The notes beneath the pieces were generated by a model. It saw nothing but the letters and a program-made list of their open reading frames with translations. It was not told where the DNA came from and ran no database searches. This document shows, in pieces, positions 5,375 through 9,048 of a DNA stretch of 9,048 nucleotides. A program made the position numbers and the translations under genes. How positions within the stretch are numbered: position 1 is the first letter of the stretch; every line of letters begins with the position of its first letter. This stretch comes from a bacterium. Its GTDB lineage: Bacteria; Babelota; Babeliae; Babelales; Vermiphilaceae. The stretch covers positions 1-9,048 of the forward strand of contig DAOVGZ010000037.1 of the NCBI GenBank assembly GCA_030672115.1, written 5' to 3'.

Positions 5375-5860
5375 TTACAAAATTTTTCTATTTTTATTTT
5401 TCCATAAACCACATAACGTGACGGCAAGTGCATCAGTTACGTCATCTCTTTGAGGGGGTTCTATTTTTGGAAAAAAACGAAGAATCATTCGGGCAACTTG
5501 TATTTTATCTGCGCCGCCATAACCGGTAACAGATAGTTTTATTTCTCGAGGAGAAAACTCATGAAGAGCTGATCCATGCTGACTAGCAAGTAAATATAAA
5601 ATACCGCGTAAGTATCCAAGCTTTAAAAAATTTTGCGCATTTTTTCCAAGAAAAGGTGTTTCGAGTGCTACATCAGTTACACAGAAAGTTTTTATTTTTT
5701 CAGAAAAAAAATCATGAAAAATATGAATACGTTCAGGAAGTGATTTTTTAGGAGAAAGTTTTAAGCAGCCATGGTCCAATAAAAAAGTTTTTTGTTTTTC
5801 TTTTTTTAAAATTCCAAAACCAGCAAATCTCAGTCCCGGATCTATTCCTAAAATTATCAT
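5375..5860 (-). CDS. ruvC: Holliday junction resolvase RuvC
   Basis: RuvC is the endonuclease that cuts Holliday junctions bound by RuvAB, completing recombinational repair. The 161-residue product is close to the usual 160-175. The N-terminus IILGIDPGLRFAGFG (2-16) is the family signature with catalytic Asp7. Glu67 in ALETPF and Asp140 and Asp143 in RDDVTDALA (138-146) complete the four-acid metal site of the RNase H-like fold. NAQNFLKLGYLRG (74-86) and the SPREIKLSVTGYGGADKIQV stretch (103-122) are also typical. The Shine-Dalgarno AAGGAA lies just before the ATG. It is last in the rplI-dnaB-ruvC operon, 41 nt after dnaB; ruvA and ruvB are not in the window. All catalytic residues are present. 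Confidence 0.96.
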   Translation of the reverse strand: MIILGIDPGLRFAGFGILKKEKQKTFLLDHGCLKLSPKKSLPERIHIFHDFFSEKIKTFCVTDVALETPFLGKNAQNFLKLGYLRGILYLLASQHGSALHEFSPREIKLSVTGYGGADKIQVARMILRFFPKIEPPQRDDVTDALAVTLCGLWKNKNRKIL

Positions 5861-5901
5861 TACTTTCCTTTTTTATGATCAAGTAATTTTTTGGATATTT
5901 T

Positions 5902-7269
5902 TTAATCCTCAATATCAACAAATTTTGTTAATTCTTTTGAGAAATTTAAAAAAACTGTGCCGGTAGGACCGTTACGTTGTTTGCCAATAATCAATTCTGA
6001 AAGTGCCGGACTTTCGGTATCAGTATTGTATACAATGTCTCGATACAAAAACATAATTAAATCGGCATCCTGTTCAATAGCTCCTGATTCACGAAGATCG
6101 GAAAGCATTGGTCTTTTGTCCATTCTGCTTTCAACAGCACGTGAAAGTTGAGATAGAGAAAGTACGGGAATTGCTAACTCTTTTGCGAGTGCTTTGAGCG
6201 AGCGAGAAATCTGAGAAACTTCTTGATGGCGATTTTCGTGTCGCTGACTTGAATGTAAAAGTTGAAGATAATCAATAACTAAAAATTGTAGTCCATGTTC
6301 CGCTTTTAGTTTACGCGCTTTTGCTCGTAAATCCATAATAGAAAGCATTGCTGTATCATCAATAAAAAGCTTCATTTGTGCAAGTTGCGCCGCAACATTT
6401 GTAAGATCAACCCATTCTTCTGAGCTTATTGTTGCATTACGAATATTATGATGAGCTATTCCTGATTCAGCTGATAAAATACGTAGCGTTAATTGTTCTG
6501 CAGACATTTCTAAAGAAAAAAAACCGGTAACAATGTCATTTTTTGCAGCATGTGTTGCGATGGTTAAAGCTAATGCAGTTTTGCCCATTGATGGTCGAGC
6601 TGCCAAAACAATAAAGTCCCCTTTTTGAAATCCAGAGGACATAGTATCAAGAAGTTTATAACCGGAAGGAATTCCTGTTACACCTTTGCTGTGACTTTTT
6701 ATATCTGAAAGATGTTGGAAAGTTTTTTTTAACCAAATGTTAAGTTGCACAAAACTTTGACTTGTTCTTTTGTTTGCTATTTGAAAAATTGTTTTTTCTG
6801 CTTCATCAAGAACGGCTGCGATATTTTCATCATCTTGCCCGTAACAATTGGTGATAATTCCAGTTGCTGAATCGATTAGTTCGCGCAAAATTGCTTTTTC
6901 TTTTATAAGTTTGGCATGCTGTTCTACAAAGCCTAATGCGGGAATGTCTTCTTGCAAAGACATAAGATAAACAAGTCCGCCAGCAGCTTCGAGATTTTCC
7001 TTTTTTTTAAGTTCATCTTGTAGAGTAACTAAATCAATCCGTTTTGATTTTTGAGAAATTGCCAAAACCGTTTCATAAATAATTTTATGTTGCGGATTGT
7101 AAAAATCATCCGGCAATAGCATTTCTGAAACTTGAGCAATTGTGCTGTCATTTAAAAGCAGAGCGCTCAAAACTGAACGCTCTGCATCAATATTTGAAGG
7201 CAGTGATTTACCAAGTACTTTTTCTGTACTTAGTTTTTTGGGTAAAAATCTACGCTGTTCTTTAAACAT
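5902..7269 (-). CDS. dnaB: Replicative DNA helicase DnaB
   Basis: DnaB is the hexameric 5'-3' helicase that unwinds the replication fork and recruits primase. The 455-residue product is full length. An N-terminal domain begins near SNIDAERSVLSALLL (25-39) and includes YNPQHKIIYETV (57-68); a linker region around 130-200 leads to the RecA-like domain. Visible motifs are Walker A ARPSMGKT (224-231), FSLEMS (251-256), Walker B FLVIDYLQLL (329-338), SLSQLSR (371-377), SDLRESGAIEQDAD (390-403) and the C-terminal KQRNGPTG (430-437) that supplies the arginine-finger region. There is no intein. The start ATG has an AAGG seven nt upstream. rplI lies 19 nt upstream and ruvC 41 nt downstream, all on the same strand. 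Confidence 0.97.
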   Translation of the reverse strand: MFKEQRRFLPKKLSTEKVLGKSLPSNIDAERSVLSALLLNDSTIAQVSEMLLPDDFYNPQHKIIYETVLAISQKSKRIDLVTLQDELKKKENLEAAGGLVYLMSLQEDIPALGFVEQHAKLIKEKAILRELIDSATGIITNCYGQDDENIAAVLDEAEKTIFQIANKRTSQSFVQLNIWLKKTFQHLSDIKSHSKGVTGIPSGYKLLDTMSSGFQKGDFIVLAARPSMGKTALALTIATHAAKNDIVTGFFSLEMSAEQLTLRILSAESGIAHHNIRNATISSEEWVDLTNVAAQLAQMKLFIDDTAMLSIMDLRAKARKLKAEHGLQFLVIDYLQLLHSSQRHENRHQEVSQISRSLKALAKELAIPVLSLSQLSRAVESRMDKRPMLSDLRESGAIEQDADLIMFLYRDIVYNTDTESPALSELIIGKQRNGPTGTVFLNFSKELTKFVDIED

Positions 7270-7288
7270 GAAACTGCCTTAAAAAAAA

Positions 7289-7735
7289 CTATTTTTCTGA
7301 AACCACTTTTAAAGTAAGTTGTGGTTTTAATTTTGAAGATAGTTTAATTGTAATTTTATGGCTTCCTGTTGTTTTAACTGATTTGCCAAAATCAACTTGA
7401 TTTTTTGCAATCCCTATACCTGCTTTTGCAAGTAACTCAGCAACTTCAACACCACTTACCGCACCATATAATCTTCCATCATCATGCGTTTTGCGTTTTA
7501 GAGTTAAAGTAAGTTGCTTAATTTTTTCTGCAAGCATTGATGTTTTATTTGAAATAATATCTTTGCGATGCTCAACGGTTTTTACTTTTGATTTATAAAA
7601 AGCTTCGTTTTTTGCAGTTATAATAATTCCAAGTTTTTTAGGGATAAGAAAGTTAGAAGCAAATCCTGGTTTAACTTTTACAATTTCACCAGCCATGCCG
7701 ATTTTTTCGATATCTTTAAGGAGATAAACATTCAT
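7289..7735 (-). CDS. rplI: Large ribosomal subunit protein bL9
   Basis: bL9 binds 23S rRNA near the L1 stalk base and helps maintain reading frame. The 148-residue product equals the usual length. The N-terminal domain reads MNVYLLKDIEKIGMAGEIVKV, then PGFASNFLIPKKLGIIIT, the family signature, with Ser replacing the usual Arg in GYxRNxLIP. A long charged helix (about 44-78) leads to a C-terminal domain containing DGRLYGAVS and GSHKITIKL. It is first in an operon with dnaB and ruvC. The usual partners rpsF and rpsR are not upstream; a WD40-like gene is there instead. The Shine-Dalgarno is weak (AAAGAG several nt before the ATG). Confidence 0.96.
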   Translation of the reverse strand: MNVYLLKDIEKIGMAGEIVKVKPGFASNFLIPKKLGIIITAKNEAFYKSKVKTVEHRKDIISNKTSMLAEKIKQLTLTLKRKTHDDGRLYGAVSGVEVAELLAKAGIGIAKNQVDFGKSVKTTGSHKITIKLSSKLKPQLTLKVVSEK

Positions 7736-7788
7736 AGCGTGTACTCTTTTTTGATAGTGATTATTCTTTATTAACAGATGTGTCTTTG

Positions 7789-7817
7789 AGTATACCCCAA
7801 AAAGAAAAAGTTGCTAA
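7789..7817 (-). promoter_or_regulatory. Sigma-70-type promoter for rplI-dnaB-ruvC
   Basis: On the - strand TTAGCA (7817-7812, 4 of 6) is followed after 17 nt by TATACT (7794-7789, 5 of 6). Transcription would start near 7782, leaving a leader of about 47 nt before the rplI ATG. It lies just downstream of the terminator of the preceding gene, so the operon has its own start. Confidence 0.55.
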
Positions 7818-7834
7818 GCGCTTGTCTAAAAAAT

Positions 7835-7868
7835 AAAAAAAGAGACTCAATAAAGAGCCTCTTTTTTT
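7835..7868 (-). terminator. Bidirectional-looking intrinsic terminator after the WD40-like gene
   Basis: AAAAAAAGAG-A-CTC (7835-7848) pairs with GAG-C-CTCTTTTTTT (7855-7868) around a six-base loop with one A-C mismatch. Runs of seven A on the left and seven T on the right give a U-tract on either strand. Its position 18 nt past the WD40-like gene stop on the - strand indicates it ends that gene and insulates rplI-dnaB-ruvC. Confidence 0.8.
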
Positions 7869-7885
7869 ACTAAAATTATAAAATA

Positions 7886-9048
7886 TTATGCCATTGCCAT
7901 TTGAGGGTAATCACTACTTGTACCAGAAATATTTGGTAAAGAAGCAGCATAAATAAACTTGGGAATACGTGATGCAATATTATCAAACGGCATTATAGTG
8001 CTATAAGAACCATAAAAAACATTTGGTATTCCATGAGCATAATCAACTTCACTGTTACAACCTATATTATTAAAGTAGTAACATTCCCCTCCTCCCATAA
8101 AACCAGTTCCTACAAATTTATCGTAAGAGAAAATATCGCAAACTTTGTTTCCTTCAAGTAAGCAATGAATTGGAGCACGCATAAGTTGCATTACAATTAA
8201 ATGATGATCTTTTTGAGTTGCTGCAAAAAAGGTTCCACTTGGAGACCAAGAAGAACCAGTAATATAGTTATAATCAACATTTTCAGTAGTTGTAGTTCCA
8301 TCAAAATAATCAAACTTGAGAGACTGCTTAACAAGCGTAACTCCATTACCATCAAAACTAAACAGTTTTAAATATCCTTTGGGGCCAGTTAAAAAACCTC
8401 CTATTGTTAATGATTTCCCATTAGGAGCCCAAGAAATTGTTTTGACCTGACTTCCAATGTTCTCATTGTCTATTGACACTACGGATCTTCCATTGAAGCT
8501 GAGCATATGTAGTTTTCCTGTAAGAGTGGTGTACGTAGCACCTCCTGTTCCAACTGCAATAACTTTTCCTTGAGGAGACCATTTTAAAGAATAAATTTTC
8601 TCCGAAAGATTTATTTCTTGAGCTTTTTCAATATTTCTTCCGTCAAACGTTAAAATTGTAACAACACCTGTATCATCACCGACAGCAATATATCGACCAT
8701 CGGGCGACCACGAAACGGCATTGATATCTCGGCCACTCAAGCCGGTATCATAAACGCTAAAGATTGATGCCTCAATTTGTGAACCATCAAAAAACATTAG
8801 TACAACTCTTCCATTAAAACCAAAAGCTAAGTAGTGACCGTCTGGAGACCATGCTTGAGAAATTATTTTTGTAAAAACACCTACAGTAACAGATTGTTCT
8901 AGTCGCAAAGCAGTTCCATCAAAAGAAAAAAGTCGTAGATAATTTGATGTTTCATTACTATTAATAAGTGTTATATGATTGCCGCTTGGAGACCATTTTG
9001 CATCTCCTGTGCTATATGGTCCTGATTGATAAAAATATTCATCAACAT
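7886..9048 (-). CDS. WD40-like repeat (beta-propeller) protein, 5' end outside window
   Basis: The frame is open from the TAA at 7886-7888 through the right edge, giving 386 visible residues; the true start is outside and the TTG at 8908 is internal. Six repeats are seen, each with a WSPxG core followed by a hydrophobic strand and, in most, a closing FSFDG or FDG turn. The core tryptophans are at visible residues 18, 66, 113, 156, 206 and 267, a spacing of 43-61. This is the WD40/TolB-like propeller pattern, expected to act as a protein-interaction platform. After the last repeat, about 110 residues contain several Cys (visible positions 295, 303, 322, 330) and no further repeats, possibly a distinct C-terminal domain. 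No enzymatic motif is visible and export cannot be judged without the N-terminus. A strong terminator follows. Such proteins are frequent in host-associated bacteria with reduced genomes. Confidence 0.85.
   Translation of the reverse strand, partial: VDEYFYQSGPYSTGDAKWSPSGNHITLINSNETSNYLRLFSFDGTALRLEQSVTVGVFTKIISQAWSPDGHYLAFGFNGRVVLMFFDGSQIEASIFSVYDTGLSGRDINAVSWSPDGRYIAVGDDTGVVTILTFDGRNIEKAQEINLSEKIYSLKWSPQGKVIAVGTGGATYTTLTGKLHMLSFNGRSVVSIDNENIGSQVKTISWAPNGKSLTIGGFLTGPKGYLKLFSFDGNGVTLVKQSLKFDYFDGTTTTENVDYNYITGSSWSPSGTFFAATQKDHHLIVMQLMRAPIHCLLEGNKVCDIFSYDKFVGTGFMGGGECYYFNNIGCNSEVDYAHGIPNVFYGSYSTIMPFDNIASRIPKFIYAASLPNISGTSSDYPQMAMA

Noticed and set aside
5957..6151. 64-aa open frame on the + strand
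   Set aside because: Antisense within dnaB, which has every conserved helicase motif in its own frame.
8908..8908. TTG start for the WD40-like gene
   Set aside because: The frame continues open to the window edge and encodes another WSPSG...FSFDG repeat upstream, so the TTG codon is internal.

Overview
The window is AT-rich (roughly one third G+C by eye) and bacterial. It carries two sets of core replication and translation genes, separated by accessory genes and long AT-rich intergenic stretches. The gene style resembles Candidatus Dependentiae (TM6/Babeliae), protist-associated bacteria with reduced genomes: an exported WD40-like repeat protein built on WSPDG...FSFDG units, a small exported repeat protein, and poly-A/T-rich spacers. 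This assignment is inference from gene style, not a database result; another host-associated AT-rich lineage is possible.

Layout. At the left edge on the + strand is the 3' part of dnaN (sliding clamp), followed 12 nt later by a complete recF with a GTG start; this is the conserved dnaN-recF pair of the chromosomal replication-initiation region. A 327-nt spacer follows, holding a promoter-like element, a small hairpin and a textbook intrinsic terminator with a C(UUCG)G loop. It may encode a ~100-nt small RNA or act as a leader attenuator. Next come two + strand genes for predicted exported proteins: a 369-aa protein with beta-propeller-like segments, and a 177-aa protein with three copies of an LGHLIQTG motif and a very basic, NLS-like tail.

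A 640-nt gene-free stretch (4061-4702) follows. It contains a promoter-like element, a strong terminator (so a candidate ~180-nt RNA) and then a run of consecutive inverted repeats.

The right half is all on the - strand. A lone 170-aa protein has no recognised family but a shape like a P-loop ATPase with a degraded Walker A; it is preceded by an unusual GC-rich leader with its own promoter. Then comes a compact rplI-dnaB-ruvC operon (gaps of 19 and 41 nt) with a good promoter upstream and an AT-rich hairpin/T-tract downstream. Farthest right is the 3' part of a WD40-like repeat gene, ended by a strong hairpin terminator and running off the window edge.

How the genes work together: DnaN, RecF, DnaB and RuvC serve the replisome, gap repair, fork unwinding and Holliday-junction resolution. 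RplI is a ribosomal protein that traditionally neighbours dnaB. The exported repeat/propeller proteins are probably surface or host-interaction factors. The most interesting unexplained items are the NLS-tailed repeat protein, the two candidate small RNAs, and the GC-rich leader in front of the 170-aa orphan.
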